From NCBI GenBank assembly GCA_910574285.1, contig CAJTAL010000008.1:1-64000 (forward strand): a DNA stretch of 64,000 nucleotides. The letters run 5' to 3'. Shown here piece after piece: positions 24,088-33,770 of the stretch. This DNA is from Lachnospiraceae bacterium. Its GTDB lineage: Bacteria > Bacillota > Clostridia > Lachnospirales > Lachnospiraceae. The notes below the pieces were generated by a model that was given only the letters and a program-made list of their open reading frames with translations, searched no databases and was not told the DNA's origin. The stretch's first letter is position 1, and the number at the start of each line of letters is the position of its first letter. The position numbers were made by a program, and so were the translations under genes.

Positions 24088-25393
24088 ATTTTTCATATCC
24101 TTTATAATTTATGAGTTCCATAACCTTGCCGAGATAGGACAGGGAGCCGAAAGCGAGTATAACGTCTCCGGTATCGGCTTCTTTAAGCGCATGTGCCACC
24201 GCTTTTGAAATGCTCTCTTCCGGTCGGATCGAGGCGCCGGGCATACAGTGTCTTTGCATCACTGCCGCCAGTTCAGGGGCAGGAAGAGTACGGCCGGCGT
24301 CCGGGAGATCCACCGTATGTATGGAAGAGGCCAGAGGCCCCAGGATATCGGCGATTTTCTCATATTCCTTATCCCGGAATACACCCATGATATAGATGAG
24401 ACGTTTTCCGGGGAAATAGGCTTCTATGGATTCCCGCAGTCTTCTGGAGGCATCCTCATTATGCGCTCCGTCGATGAAGAAGAGCGGTTCTTTCCTGAGG
24501 CAGGTCAGGCGCCCGGGCCAGACGGCGGAAGACAGCCCGCTCTGTATCGCTTCCGCGGAGATGGAATATCCAAGGGTATTCAGAGCATACACGGCCTCTA
24601 TTGCAACAACCGCGTTATCGATCTGATATCTTCCGGCGAGGGAATGATATACCGCTTGATTGTAAGTAAAAGTCTGTCCCGTGTAGTCTTCCTCCAGAAT
24701 CTCTGCCTTTATCGGATCGGCGAGACAGATCGGACAGCAGAACTTCTGAGCTTCTTTGATCAGAAGCTTCATTACTTCCGGCTGCTGTCTGGCAGTTACG
24801 ACGGTACATCCGGGTTTGATGATTCCCGATTTGACCGCAGCGATCTCCTCTAGTGTATTTCCAAGCACGCCAAGGTGATCCCGGCTGACAGATGTAAATA
24901 CGGCGAGGAGAGTATTGTCTATGATGTTGGTGGCATCCGTCCTGCCTCCCAGTCCGCATTCCAGTACGACCAGGTCGCAATGCATCTCTTTAAAATATAA
25001 GAAAGCTATTGCAGTCTCGGCTTCGAATACAGTCGGACTCGTCTCGCCGGCTGCTTCCATACGGGCAATAGCTTTCTGAACCATGCCGGTCAGTCTGGCG
25101 AATGCATCCTCCGATATCCACCGGGAGTCAACCTGGATGCGCTCCAGATAGGAAACCACTGTCGGTGAGATATACCTTCCGATTCTGTATCCTGCTTTTT
25201 GAAGTATCGTAGAAGTGTATGCAAGTACAGAGCCTTTTCCGTTCGTCCCGGCAATATGTATGAATTTCAGGTCATCCTGGGGATTACCAAGTTCGTACAA
25301 CAGCTTTCGAACCGGACCCAAACCAAGTACACTTCCGTATTTCGACACATTGTCCAAATATACCCTTGCTTCTTTGTAGGTCACGTTCTTCAT
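24080..25393 (-). CDS. folC: Folylpolyglutamate / dihydrofolate synthase
   Basis: The 437-residue Mur-ligase-type enzyme adds glutamate to folates. The P-loop [20 protein letters not shown] lies at about 45-64. [29 protein letters not shown] and the late [16 protein letters not shown] motif are also present. It is the first gene of the minus-strand folate operon (folC-folE-HD-folP-folBK). Some relatives carry both synthase activities; the sequence does not settle which are present here. Confidence 0.95.
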   Translation of the reverse strand: MKNVTYKEARVYLDNVSKYGSVLGLGPVRKLLYELGNPQDDLKFIHIAGTNGKGSVLAYTSTILQKAGYRIGRYISPTVVSYLERIQVDSRWISEDAFARLTGMVQKAIARMEAAGETSPTVFEAETAIAFLYFKEMHCDLVVLECGLGGRTDATNIIDNTLLAVFTSVSRDHLGVLGNTLEEIAAVKSGIIKPGCTVVTARQQPEVMKLLIKEAQKFCCPICLADPIKAEILEEDYTGQTFTYNQAVYHSLAGRYQIDNAVVAIEAVYALNTLGYSISAEAIQSGLSSAVWPGRLTCLRKEPLFFIDGAHNEDASRRLRESIEAYFPGKRLIYIMGVFRDKEYEKIADILGPLASSIHTVDLPDAGRTLPAPELAAVMQRHCMPGASIRPEESISKAVAHALKEADTGDVILAFGSLSYLGKVMELINYKGYEKYD

Positions 25394-25516
25394 TTCCTTT
25401 CATTTTATTACCGGTCAATCATACCATTAAATTCCGATTACGGCAAGAGGAAGCTTTGATTTATGATAAAATGGGTGAGAAAAACAATATGATATGAATG
25501 CAGGAAAACCGGCAGG

Positions 25517-26668
25517 CTAGACAGCCTGCCGATTTCTGGATATGACCAGTCCGACTCCTATGAATACTGCCGCGAAGAGAAGCTGCAGTCCGTATCCGGC
25601 CAATAAAGAGATCTGCTGTGAATGGCTGAAGGAGACATTATTCGCCAGAAGACCGTTTACAGTCTCATACCAGTATACCGGAAGGAATTGAGCCGCCGTG
25701 CGTACTCCTTTGTTCAGTATGTCAAGGTCTACGAATACGCCGCAGAGGAAGGACATACCGAGGGACAGGACGTTGACGACGGCGCTGACCAGTTCTTCCC
25801 GTCTTATCAGCGTACCGGACAGGAATGCCAGGGATAAGGATACCAGGGTCATCAGGAAACTATTGAGCAGATAAAAGGGCATGTTCGGGTCGGCGAGGAA
25901 AGATTTTCCATATATCATGAACGGCATGGACGTACAGATACCCCATACGAATATGCCCACCAGAATATATCCGAGAACTAATTGTAAATTCTGGCTCTGA
26001 ACCGGAACTGCCGAGCACATCATCCGTCTCTTTACATCCGGGTTACGGAAAGCAATCATAATATAAGTCAGCGCGTAACAGAAAATGGAGATCAGGATAT
26101 ACGGCATGTATTGGAACATGAATGCATGATCCGGCGAATCGCCGCCATGTCCGTTCTTATCTAGTAATGTAACTTCGGGCATATCGTCTCCGTTCTCTAT
26201 GACGTCTTCGATTGCGTCAGTCAGGGAAAACCCGCTTTCCGTCAGGATCCGCACATCATTTAAGAAGGTATCGATCTGCTGGTCTACATAGAACCCGCTG
26301 TTGCTTCCGGGAACTTTAGTGACGGGAAGCAGTTCTTCGCCGTAGAGACACCGTTCTTCAAAAGATTCCGGGATTGTGACGACGTAGTAGATATCCCGGT
26401 AGAACATGCGATCCTGGAGGATGGATATGTCATCCGGAATATCAACCAGGGTATGGAATTGTTCCAGATAAGCGGTAAGGCCGCGGGCAAGTTCTCCTTT
26501 GTCCCGGTCGATCACGGTGATATTCAGACTCTCCGGCTGAAAAGAAGAAGAGGTGTCCTTCGTCGTCTTTTGTACGGCTAAAGCGATGGCGAGAAAGATA
26601 ACGATATACAGGAACATCATGTGGATGTTCCGTTTGGTAATCATAAGAAATCCTCTAAATACTGTCAT
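25517..26668 (-). CDS. ABC-2 type exporter permease
   Basis: The 383-residue protein has one N-terminal membrane helix (MMFLYIVIFLAIALAVQ, about 17-33), a large extracytoplasmic domain to about 190, and five C-terminal helices, the ABC2_membrane_3 plan. A GGAGGG site precedes ATG 26668, which overlaps the upstream permease by 14 bases. It would pair with the permease 26655-27797 as a heterodimer. It is the last gene of the unit. Confidence 0.88.
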   Translation of the reverse strand: MTVFRGFLMITKRNIHMMFLYIVIFLAIALAVQKTTKDTSSSFQPESLNITVIDRDKGELARGLTAYLEQFHTLVDIPDDISILQDRMFYRDIYYVVTIPESFEERCLYGEELLPVTKVPGSNSGFYVDQQIDTFLNDVRILTESGFSLTDAIEDVIENGDDMPEVTLLDKNGHGGDSPDHAFMFQYMPYILISIFCYALTYIMIAFRNPDVKRRMMCSAVPVQSQNLQLVLGYILVGIFVWGICTSMPFMIYGKSFLADPNMPFYLLNSFLMTLVSLSLAFLSGTLIRREELVSAVVNVLSLGMSFLCGVFVDLDILNKGVRTAAQFLPVYWYETVNGLLANNVSFSHSQQISLLAGYGLQLLFAAVFIGVGLVISRNRQAV

Positions 26669-27797
26669 AACGTTCCCTCCTTATGCTTAAAAATGCGATG
26701 CCAAGAAGCAGTATACTCATGAAGGCAAGAATAACCAGGCACCGTGTGAAACGCTCCATGTCATAGTAGACGCCCATACAGTAGAATGCGTCGCTTAGTA
26801 CAGCCGCCGGGTTGATGCGGTTGATGACCGGACAGTTCTGTTCGATGATGTTCTTCGTATTGCCGAACATCAGGCCGGCAAGGAATCCGGGAAAGAGCGT
26901 AAAGAGGACGGTGAATCCCATCTTCATGCCGAAAGACAGCCGTGCGATACTGCCGATCGCGATTCCCAGGCATATTCCGATCATACTGCCCATCAGGTCC
27001 ACCAGAAGGAGAGCGCCCGGGTTATCCCCCAGGCTGATGCCGAGTACATGCGTGACATACAGGCAGAGGACCAGGATATTTACAAAGTGTATCATGCATA
27101 GAACCATTAAATCGACGAGGATCAGTTTCAGCTTATGCGTCGGTGTAATACTCCGTCTGGCGCCGAGGGCGGTCAGGTTGGCCTGGCTGTCGAAGGAAGA
27201 TTTGACTCCAAGGAATGCGCCGGATAAGCAGGCGTATGCCACCAGTGCAAAGAAATACTGAGAGTTCGGGTTCATGCTTTTCCCGCCTAAGGATACTTCT
27301 GCTGTGGTCTGCCGGTAGTCTTCCATGGCAGCGGCGGCGTCAGGGAGCCTGTCGGGATGGGTCATGGCAATTTCCCGGAATATGGCGGCATTGCGGTTAT
27401 AAGTTTCCAGTACAGAGGTCAGGATACTTTCATGGATTCCGTTCTTTGATACGGTCAGGGAAGGGGTCTCCTTTACATAGAAGATACCCAGAATCTTCTC
27501 GTCGGTTAAGGCGTCAAGGGCTTTGGATTCATCGGAAATATCCTGAATATCCAGAATTTCTCCGTCCATCTGTTCCAGGAATTTTTCAAAAGCCTTGTGA
27601 TTCTCCGAAGAAGAGCCGTCCCGTATTACAGCGACCTTGACTGTGTCCCAACTGGAGTCGCCGGTACTCTCAATACCGAGGCTGCCAAAGGACAGATAGA
27701 AAAGTGTGCCGAGAATCAGCGGAAATGCCAGCGCCCAGAACATAACGGAGAAATCCCGCATAGTCTGCATAAAACGATATTTGAACAGGTGCAACAT
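26655..27797 (-). CDS. ABC-2 type exporter permease
   Basis: The 380-residue protein has the same plan as its downstream partner: an N-terminal helix (VMFWALAFPLILGTLFYLSF), an outer domain with SWDTVKVAVIRDGSS, and a C-terminal membrane bundle. ATG 27797 is chosen because GGAGG is nine bases upstream; an ATG at 27803 is too close to it. It forms an operon with the ATPase upstream and the second permease downstream. The substrate is unknown; drugs, peptides or lipids are all possible. Confidence 0.87.
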   Translation of the reverse strand: MLHLFKYRFMQTMRDFSVMFWALAFPLILGTLFYLSFGSLGIESTGDSSWDTVKVAVIRDGSSSENHKAFEKFLEQMDGEILDIQDISDESKALDALTDEKILGIFYVKETPSLTVSKNGIHESILTSVLETYNRNAAIFREIAMTHPDRLPDAAAAMEDYRQTTAEVSLGGKSMNPNSQYFFALVAYACLSGAFLGVKSSFDSQANLTALGARRSITPTHKLKLILVDLMVLCMIHFVNILVLCLYVTHVLGISLGDNPGALLLVDLMGSMIGICLGIAIGSIARLSFGMKMGFTVLFTLFPGFLAGLMFGNTKNIIEQNCPVINRINPAAVLSDAFYCMGVYYDMERFTRCLVILAFMSILLLGIAFLSIRRERYDSI

Positions 27798-27811
27798 TGT
27801 CATACGCCTCC

Positions 27812-28756
27812 TTAATCTCTTAATTCTTTGCCGGTGATTTCAAGAAAGACATCATTGAGCGTCGGCAGTTCCGAGAATACCCGGCCGAAGGTAATGTCGT
27901 GTTCCTGCAGGAAATTCAGGACACGGACCAGATTATGCTTTGCCGTGCCGAGCCGGATCTTCAGAACCTGCTCCTCGTAGGTCAGGTCAAAGACATGGGG
28001 CAGGCCGCGGATAGCGGCAAGTATCTCCGGGCTAAGCAGGATTCCCTCGATGGTGATGCTATCGCCGGTCTTAATCATCTGCTTCAGTTCCTCGGTAGTT
28101 CCTGTCGCTAATACACGTCCATGGTCTATAATGGCGATCCGGGAGCAGATCTGTTCTACTTCCTCCATATAATGAGAAGTATAGATGATGGTGGAACCCT
28201 GCCGGTTTAATTCGAGGATACCCTCTAAGATCTTGTTGCGGCTCTGGGGATCGACGGCGACGGTAGGTTCATCCATAATAATCAGCCTTGGCTTATGGAC
28301 GATGCCGCAGGCGATATTAAGTCTTCGGAGGAGTCCGCCGGAGAGCTTCTTCGGCCGCATCTTCGTAAAATCTTCTAATCCTGTGAACTCGATGGCTTCG
28401 TCCACCAGCCGGCGTCTTGCCGCTTTGTCCCTGATGTACAGGCCGCAGAAATAATCGATATTTTCCCGGACGCTCATCTGCTCAAAGACAGCGACATTCT
28501 GCATGACGACACCGATGTCTTTCTTTATGTCATAACTGTCAGGATGCATTTCCTGACCGAATATGGATATGGATCCTTTGTCGTATTTCAGCAGCGCCAA
28601 CAGGCAGTTAATAGCGGTTGTCTTACCGGAACCGTTAGGGCCCAGAAGACCAAAGACCTCGCCCTCTTGTATACTTAAGTTCAGGTGGTCCAAAGCCACC
28701 AGGTCATGATATCTTTTTACCAGATTTTCTATACAGATAAAGTCGTTTGAAGCCAT
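27812..28756 (-). CDS. ABC exporter ATPase
   Basis: The 314-residue ATPase has Walker A (LLGPNGSGKTTAINCLLALL, about 34-53), signature KLSGGLLRRLNIACGI, Walker B LIIMDEPTVAVDPQ and the switch His in IIYTSHYMEE. A DUF4162-like C-terminal part from about 225 carries the usual extension of ABC-2 exporter ATPases. It begins 78 bases from a divergent sensor kinase (28910-30040), which probably controls this exporter. AGGAGG precedes the ATG. Confidence 0.93.
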   Translation of the reverse strand: MASNDFICIENLVKRYHDLVALDHLNLSIQEGEVFGLLGPNGSGKTTAINCLLALLKYDKGSISIFGQEMHPDSYDIKKDIGVVMQNVAVFEQMSVRENIDYFCGLYIRDKAARRRLVDEAIEFTGLEDFTKMRPKKLSGGLLRRLNIACGIVHKPRLIIMDEPTVAVDPQSRNKILEGILELNRQGSTIIYTSHYMEEVEQICSRIAIIDHGRVLATGTTEELKQMIKTGDSITIEGILLSPEILAAIRGLPHVFDLTYEEQVLKIRLGTAKHNLVRVLNFLQEHDITFGRVFSELPTLNDVFLEITGKELRD

Positions 28757-28909
28757 GATAATACCTCCTGATAGTTTGTGTTAGATTTTCATACTTGTAG
28801 TATAGAGGAATGATGTATATAATGGTAGTGGCAGGTGTCAGAACGAGATGTGACAAATGTAATGAAATTTTGCGATGTACGGCAGACGGTCTGTCGTGGG
28901 GAGATAAAA

Positions 28910-30040
28910 ATGAAGGGTGTAACAGACCAGGCGGTACTCTGGGTATATTGTTTTGCAGCGTTGTTTTTTGTGCCGGCGGACGGATTATTCGTTGCGGCGG
29001 CGCTTGGGGCGCTTCTTTATGCGTGTGGAAATAGTCTGGCAAGGCAGGAATGGAGGAAGAGGGGATTCACCTTGATTTATCTGATTCTTTCTTTTATATG
29101 TCCGCAGTTTCTGCTATTTACCCCGCTGGTTTTATATGGTATATTGAGGGAGCAGAGATATGTGCCTGCGGCGGCGCTTGGAGTATTATGTATCTGGCGT
29201 TATGGCCCTGTCAGTCCGGCGGTGGTGTGTCTGACAGCGGTCGGAAGCATGGTGGCCGGATTACTCCAATATCAGACCGGCCGTTATCTTAAGCTGGAAG
29301 AGAAATTCCGTAAGACGCGGGACGACGGGGCGGAGAAGAACCTGCTGCTGAAGGAGAAGAATCAGAGTATCCTTGAGAAGCAGGATTATGAGATCTATAC
29401 GGCGACATTAAGAGAGAGAAACCGGATTGCGAGGGAGATTCATGATAATGTAGGGCATATGCTGTCCCGCGCTATCCTGATGGTGGGCGCGATGAAGGCT
29501 GTACATGGGGACGGAAAACTATCGGCGTCTATGGAACAATTAGAAGAGACGCTGAACGCGGCGATGACCAGCGTAAGAAAAAGCGTTCATGATATCCATG
29601 ATGAATCTGTGAATCTGAAGGAGACGCTGGAAAGTCTGGTGAAGGAATTTTCTTTCTGTCCTGCCAGACTTGAATATGATATGGGTTATGACGTACCGAG
29701 GGAGATCCGGTACAGTTTTATCGCAATTGTAAAAGAAGCGCTTCATAATATATCAGAGCACAGCGACGCCACACAGGCAGGGGTGATTGCCAGGGAACAT
29801 CCGGGATTCTATCAGTTGATTATAGAGGATAACGGTACGGCAGGGGCAAAGAGTCTGAGGCTTACGCAGGACGGATTGCCGGAGGGCGGCGGATCGTCGG
29901 GGATCGGCCTTAAGAATATGAAAGACCGTGTTGATTCATTCGGCGGAAATATCGAGATCCGGCAGGTAAAGGGGTGGAGGATCTATATTACCATACCGAA
30001 GAGGACGCACAAAGAGACGCCGAGGATGCCGGGGATGTAA
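28910..30040 (+). CDS. NarL-type sensor histidine kinase
   Basis: The 376-residue kinase has about five N-terminal membrane helices (residues 8-115), a short coiled coil, a HisKA_3 box with the phosphorylated His (RNRIAREIHDNVGHMLSRAI) and an ATPase domain with KEALHNISEHSDAT, IIEDNG and GIGLKNMKDRVDSFGG. The ATG at 28910 follows GGGGAGAT; longer in-frame starts lack a site. The kinase is divergent from an ABC-2 exporter and followed by its regulator 15 bases later, like many drug-responsive pairs. Confidence 0.9.
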   Translation: MKGVTDQAVLWVYCFAALFFVPADGLFVAAALGALLYACGNSLARQEWRKRGFTLIYLILSFICPQFLLFTPLVLYGILREQRYVPAAALGVLCIWRYGPVSPAVVCLTAVGSMVAGLLQYQTGRYLKLEEKFRKTRDDGAEKNLLLKEKNQSILEKQDYEIYTATLRERNRIAREIHDNVGHMLSRAILMVGAMKAVHGDGKLSASMEQLEETLNAAMTSVRKSVHDIHDESVNLKETLESLVKEFSFCPARLEYDMGYDVPREIRYSFIAIVKEALHNISEHSDATQAGVIAREHPGFYQLIIEDNGTAGAKSLRLTQDGLPEGGGSSGIGLKNMKDRVDSFGGNIEIRQVKGWRIYITIPKRTHKETPRMPGM

Positions 30041-30055
30041 GAGAGAGGTTATGGT

Positions 30056-30679
30056 ATGAAGATAGTGATTGTAGATGATGATATACTGGTTGCCAGCGCG
30101 CTTAAGACGATACTGGAGGCGGGGGAAGACGTGACTGTCGCCGGGACAGGCCAGGACGGCAGCGAGGCGCTCTCCTTGTATCGGGAGCACAGGCCGGACG
30201 TACTGCTGATGGATATCCGTATGCAGAAGGTCAGCGGTCTGGATGCGTCAAAGCAGATCATGAAGGAATATCCGGAGGCACGGATACTCCTTTTGACGAC
30301 TTTCGCAGATGATGAGTATATTGTGAAGGCATTAAAATACGGTGTGAAGGGATATTTGCTGAAACAGGATTACCAGAGCATTCTTCCGGCGATCAGGGCG
30401 GTGTATACCGGCCAGACAGTGTTTGGAACAGAGATTATCTCTAAGATTCCCCAGCTTCTGCATGAGAAGAAGACCTTTGACTGGAAAGCCTATGATATCA
30501 GCGAGAAGGAACTGCATGTTATATCTCTGGTGGCAGAGGGATACAGTAACAAAGAGATTGCGGAGAGACTCTTTTTGAGTGAAGGGACGGTGCGTAATTA
30601 TATCAGCGGTCTCTTGGATAAGATAGGTCTAAGAGACCGCACACAGTTGGCTGTATATTATCTGAAAGCCATGAGGTGA
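30056..30679 (+). CDS. NarL/LuxR-type response regulator
   Basis: The 207-residue regulator has a receiver domain with Asp pair (IVIVDDDILVA), phospho-Asp in PDVLLMDIRMQ and the Lys in KGYLLKQD. The LuxR DNA-binding domain is at about 145-205 (ELHVISLVAEGYSNKEIAERLFLSEGTVRNYISGLLDKIG). It would be activated by the kinase upstream and act on the divergent exporter. Confidence 0.95.
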   Translation: MKIVIVDDDILVASALKTILEAGEDVTVAGTGQDGSEALSLYREHRPDVLLMDIRMQKVSGLDASKQIMKEYPEARILLLTTFADDEYIVKALKYGVKGYLLKQDYQSILPAIRAVYTGQTVFGTEIISKIPQLLHEKKTFDWKAYDISEKELHVISLVAEGYSNKEIAERLFLSEGTVRNYISGLLDKIGLRDRTQLAVYYLKAMR

Positions 30680-30707
30680 TATGGAAGGATTAGTCATGTA
30701 GCAGACC

Positions 30708-30739
30708 TTGCGGAAAGCAGTTTTAGGACAGTCTGCCGG
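30708..30739 (+). repeat. Dispersed repeat A, copy 2 (before yjjG)
   Basis: TTGCGGAAAGCAGTTTTAGG to GTCTGCCGG matches 13647-13678 at 29 of 32 positions. A short GCAGAC at 30701 can pair with GTCTGC inside the repeat. It lies 9 bases before the yjjG start. Confidence 0.7.
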
Positions 30740-30748
30740 GAGGATACG

Positions 30749-31441
30749 ATGAGTCGATTTGAAGTTATATTATGGGATGTGGACGGAACTTTGCTGGATT
30801 TCCTGACGGCGGAGAAAGCAGCGATAAGCTCCCTTTTCCGGGAGTTCGGGCTGGGAGAATGTACAGATGAGATGATAGGCAGGTATTCCAGGATCAATAA
30901 GAGATATTGGGAGAAACTGGAACTTGGAGAGATGACGAAACCGCAGATCCTGGTGGGGCGTTTTAAGGAGTTCTTCCGAAGCGAAGGGCTGGATGAATCG
31001 CTGGGAGAAAGCTTCAATGCGGCTTATCAGCTTCGTCTTGGCGATACCATCGCGTTTTGTGATAACAGTAAGGAGATTGTGACTTCCCTCAGAGGAAGGT
31101 ACAGGCAGTATGTAGTGTCGAACGGGACGATAGCGGCACAGACAAAGAAGCTTAAAAATTCCGGTTTCGATAAGCTTATGGATGGTATTTTCCTGTCGGA
31201 ACAGGTAGGGTATGAGAAGCCGGCAAAGGAATTTTTTGATATCGTATTGAAGGAGATTAATGCAGCAGACAGGGATAAGGTATTGATTATCGGGGATTCC
31301 CTGACCGGCGATATGATGGGAGGAACCTGCGCCGGTATCAAGACCTGCTGGTATAACCCGGGCGGGCTTGAGAATCATACGGAAGCAAGAGTGGATTATG
31401 AGATCCGGAATTTGAATGAGATTATCACGAGTATTATATAA
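30749..31441 (+). CDS. HAD-superfamily nucleotidase, YjjG type
   Basis: The 230-residue protein has HAD motif I (LWDVDGTLLDF, nucleophile Asp near 10), a helical cap, motif II (VVSNGTIAAQ), motif III with Lys in YEKPAKEFF and motif IV (LIIGDSLTGDMMGG). The pattern fits YjjG/YfnB pyrimidine 5'-nucleotidases that clear non-canonical nucleotides. GGAGG lies shortly before the ATG and overlaps the end of repeat A. It is probably monocistronic. Confidence 0.88.
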   Translation: MSRFEVILWDVDGTLLDFLTAEKAAISSLFREFGLGECTDEMIGRYSRINKRYWEKLELGEMTKPQILVGRFKEFFRSEGLDESLGESFNAAYQLRLGDTIAFCDNSKEIVTSLRGRYRQYVVSNGTIAAQTKKLKNSGFDKLMDGIFLSEQVGYEKPAKEFFDIVLKEINAADRDKVLIIGDSLTGDMMGGTCAGIKTCWYNPGGLENHTEARVDYEIRNLNEIITSII

Positions 31442-31486
31442 CCTGTTATTTCTCTCTAAGGGGAGCAGCAATAATGGGATTCACTA

Positions 31487-31516
31487 TTGATAACTTTGAT
31501 GTAAATGTAGTACAAT
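31487..31516 (+). promoter_or_regulatory. Promoter of ridA
   Basis: TTGATA (31487-31492) and TACAAT (31511-31516) are 18 bases apart. The leader of about 85 bases contains a small hairpin, AACTGT (31544-31549) with ACAGTT (31564-31569). Confidence 0.5.
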
Positions 31517-31609
31517 ATAAAGCAGTGCAATAAGACACTAAGAAACTGTAGAGTTATTTCCATACAGTTCCTAAAACGAAAAATATATGATCAAAAAGGA
31601 GAGATTATC

Positions 31610-31987
31610 ATGAAAGTAGTAGCGACAAAGAATGCACCGGAAGCGTTAGGGCCATATTCACAGGGGTATGTGCATAACGGAATCTTCTATTCCGCAGGAC
31701 AGGTTCCTATCAATCCTGCGACAGGTGAAGTTGAGGCGGATACCATCGAAGGTCAGGCAGATCAGGTATGCAAGAACTTAGCAGCAGTCTTAGAAGCTGC
31801 AGGAACGTCCTTTGACCAGGTTTTGAAGACAACCTGTTTTCTGGCGGATATGGGAGATTTTGCGGCATTTAATGAGGTGTACGCGAAGTACTTTACATCT
31901 AAGCCGGCGAGAAGCTGTGTGGCGGTAAAGACATTGCCGAAGAATGTAAAGTGTGAAGTAGAGCTGATCGCAGTTGTGAATGAGTAA
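31610..31987 (+). CDS. ridA: RidA family enamine/imine deaminase
   Basis: The 125-residue protein matches RidA, which hydrolyses reactive enamines and imines from PLP enzymes. It has APEALGPYSQGYVHNGIFYSA, GQVPINPATGEV, the active-site Arg in SKPARSCVAVKTLPKN and the C-terminal Glu in VEIELIAVVNE-like VELIAVVNE. An AAAGGAGAG site precedes the ATG. Its last 18 codons are repeated in tandem after the stop. Confidence 0.95.
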   Translation: MKVVATKNAPEALGPYSQGYVHNGIFYSAGQVPINPATGEVEADTIEGQADQVCKNLAAVLEAAGTSFDQVLKTTCFLADMGDFAAFNEVYAKYFTSKPARSCVAVKTLPKNVKCEVELIAVVNE

Positions 31988-32054
31988 GTTGATATTGCCG
32001 AAGAATGTAAAGTGTGAAGTAGAGCTGATCGCAGTTGTGAATGAATAAGATGAT
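31933..32054 (+). repeat. 61-bp tandem duplication of the ridA 3' end
   Basis: Bases 31933-31993 and 31994-32054 are tandem copies of 61 bases with two substitutions. The first is the real end of ridA with its stop; the second is a non-coding echo ending 21 bases before mrp. A duplication of 61 bases, not a multiple of three, would not have changed the protein because it lies across the stop. Confidence 0.9.
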
Positions 32055-32075
32055 ATCAGAAAAGAGGTAGGAATT

Positions 32076-32909
32076 ATGGCAGAAGAACAGCAGAACGGCT
32101 GCACTTCCTCTGATTGTGCCGGATGCGCACATGCGGGATCATGCAGCAGCAAACCGCAGGATTTAAGAGAGCCTGCTAACCCGTTTTCAAAGATTAAGAA
32201 AGTTATCGCCGTTGTCAGCGGCAAGGGAGGAGTCGGCAAGTCCATGGTGACGGCATCCCTTGCGAGAATGATGCGGGAGCAGGGATTTTCCGTCGGTATC
32301 ATGGATGCAGATGTGACGGGTCCCTCGATTCCGAAGATGTATGGGATTCATGAGAAAGCCCAGGGAGACGAGGCGGGAATCTTCCCATGTGAGGCAAAGG
32401 ACGGTACGAAGATTATGTCCGTGAATCTGCTTCTTGAGAATGAGTCTGATCCGGTTATCTGGAGAGGTCCGGTGATTGCGGGCGTGGTCACTCAGTTCTG
32501 GACAGACGTTATGTGGGGGGAGCTGGATTATCTGTTTGTAGATATGCCGCCGGGAACCGGAGATGTACCGCTTACGGTGTTCCAGTCTCTTCCGGTGGAC
32601 GGCGTCGTGATCGTGACTTCTCCGCAGGATCTTGTGCAGATGATCGTGAAGAAAGCATACAATATGGCAAAGGCTATGAATATCCCGGTATTGGGTGTTG
32701 TGGAGAATTACAGTTATCTGGTATGTCCGGACTGCGGAAAGAAGATATCCGTATTCGGCAAGAGCTGTATTGACGAGGTGGCAGGAGAGCTGGAACTTCC
32801 GGTATTAGGAAAGATGCCGATTGACGCGGGGCTTGCGGAGGCAGTGGAGAACGAGAGATTCTACGAGGTCAGCAATGAGTACCTGCAAGCGGCGGTAAAT
32901 AAGATATAA
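32076..32909 (+). CDS. Mrp/NBP35-type ATPase, Fe-S cluster carrier
   Basis: The 277-residue protein has an N-terminal Cys set (Cys9, 14, 17 and 23) resembling the ferredoxin-like motif of Nbp35, a deviant Walker A (VVSGKGGVGKSMVTASLARM, about 47-66), PPGTGDVPLTVFQS and ENYSYLVCPDCGKK, whose CxxC holds the bridging cluster. It carries Fe-S clusters to target proteins. It follows the ridA duplication and ends before a hairpin. Confidence 0.93.
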   Translation: MAEEQQNGCTSSDCAGCAHAGSCSSKPQDLREPANPFSKIKKVIAVVSGKGGVGKSMVTASLARMMREQGFSVGIMDADVTGPSIPKMYGIHEKAQGDEAGIFPCEAKDGTKIMSVNLLLENESDPVIWRGPVIAGVVTQFWTDVMWGELDYLFVDMPPGTGDVPLTVFQSLPVDGVVIVTSPQDLVQMIVKKAYNMAKAMNIPVLGVVENYSYLVCPDCGKKISVFGKSCIDEVAGELELPVLGKMPIDAGLAEAVENERFYEVSNEYLQAAVNKI

Positions 32910-32929
32910 GATATAAGGAGCAATGGATG

Positions 32930-32970
32930 GCGTAAGCGGCGGAAGAAGTCTGCTTACGCTGTTTGTTTCT
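32930..32970 (+). terminator. Terminator after mrp
   Basis: GCGTAAGC (32930-32937) pairs with GCTTACGC (32952-32959), followed by TGTTTGTTT. It separates mrp from the two-component cluster that begins at 33066. Confidence 0.65.
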
Positions 32971-33065
32971 GTCCGTCAAAGCTGCTCTTTATAGGAAAAT
33001 AACGCAAGAAAAGCTTGGAATTAGAAAGAATATAAGGTAGAGTGTAGGAGGAGGTGTTAGTGCAT

Positions 33066-33740
33066 ATGTTTAAGATATTGATCGTAGAGGATGACAGAAT
33101 TATTGCCCGGACGCTGGCTTCACATCTGAGTAAATGGGATTATGAGACAAGATGTGCAGATGACTTTAAGAATATCCTGGATGAATTCCTGAGATTCGAT
33201 CCGCAGTTGGTTCTTCTGGATATCATGCTTCCGTTCTTTAACGGATTTCACTGGTGCCAGGAGATACGGAAAGTATCGGAAGTACCGATCATCTTCCTGT
33301 CCTCCGCCAACGACAATATGAATATCGTCATGGCGATGAATATGGGCGGCGATGAATTCATTGAGAAACCTTTTGATCTGAATGTAGTGACAGCGAAAGT
33401 GCAGGCAATGTTAAGACGGTCATATGCATTCCAGGGAGCGGTGAATGTGATGGAATATCATGGCGCGGTCCTGAACTTAAGTGATGCGACGCTGACACAT
33501 GAGGGACAGAAGCTGGAGCTTACGAAGAATGAATTCCGTATCCTGCAGATCTTGTTGGAGAATACAGGAAAGATCGTATCCAGAGACAGTATTATCACAA
33601 GACTTTGGGAAAGCGACGAGTTTATCGACGATAATACTTTGACTGTGAATATCGCAAGACTGCGGAAGAAACTGGAGCAGATCGGACTCGCCCGTATGAT
33701 TCGGACGAAGAAGGGGATCGGATATATGGCGGAGAAATAG
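33066..33740 (+). CDS. OmpR-type response regulator (Bce-like)
   Basis: The 224-residue regulator has a receiver domain (ILIVEDDRIIARTL, phospho-Asp in LVLLDIMLPFF) and a winged helix (LTKNEFRILQILLENTGKIV to VNIARLRKKLEQIGL). ATG 33066 fits the family start; GGAGGAGG lies 12 bases upstream. The kinase that follows is of the short, sensor-poor Bce type, which usually answers to a peptide-export ABC transporter. None is adjacent here. Confidence 0.93.
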   Translation: MFKILIVEDDRIIARTLASHLSKWDYETRCADDFKNILDEFLRFDPQLVLLDIMLPFFNGFHWCQEIRKVSEVPIIFLSSANDNMNIVMAMNMGGDEFIEKPFDLNVVTAKVQAMLRRSYAFQGAVNVMEYHGAVLNLSDATLTHEGQKLELTKNEFRILQILLENTGKIVSRDSIITRLWESDEFIDDNTLTVNIARLRKKLEQIGLARMIRTKKGIGYMAEK

Positions 33741-33770
33741 TGTTCAAATCGATGGAAAGAGAGTTCAGGA

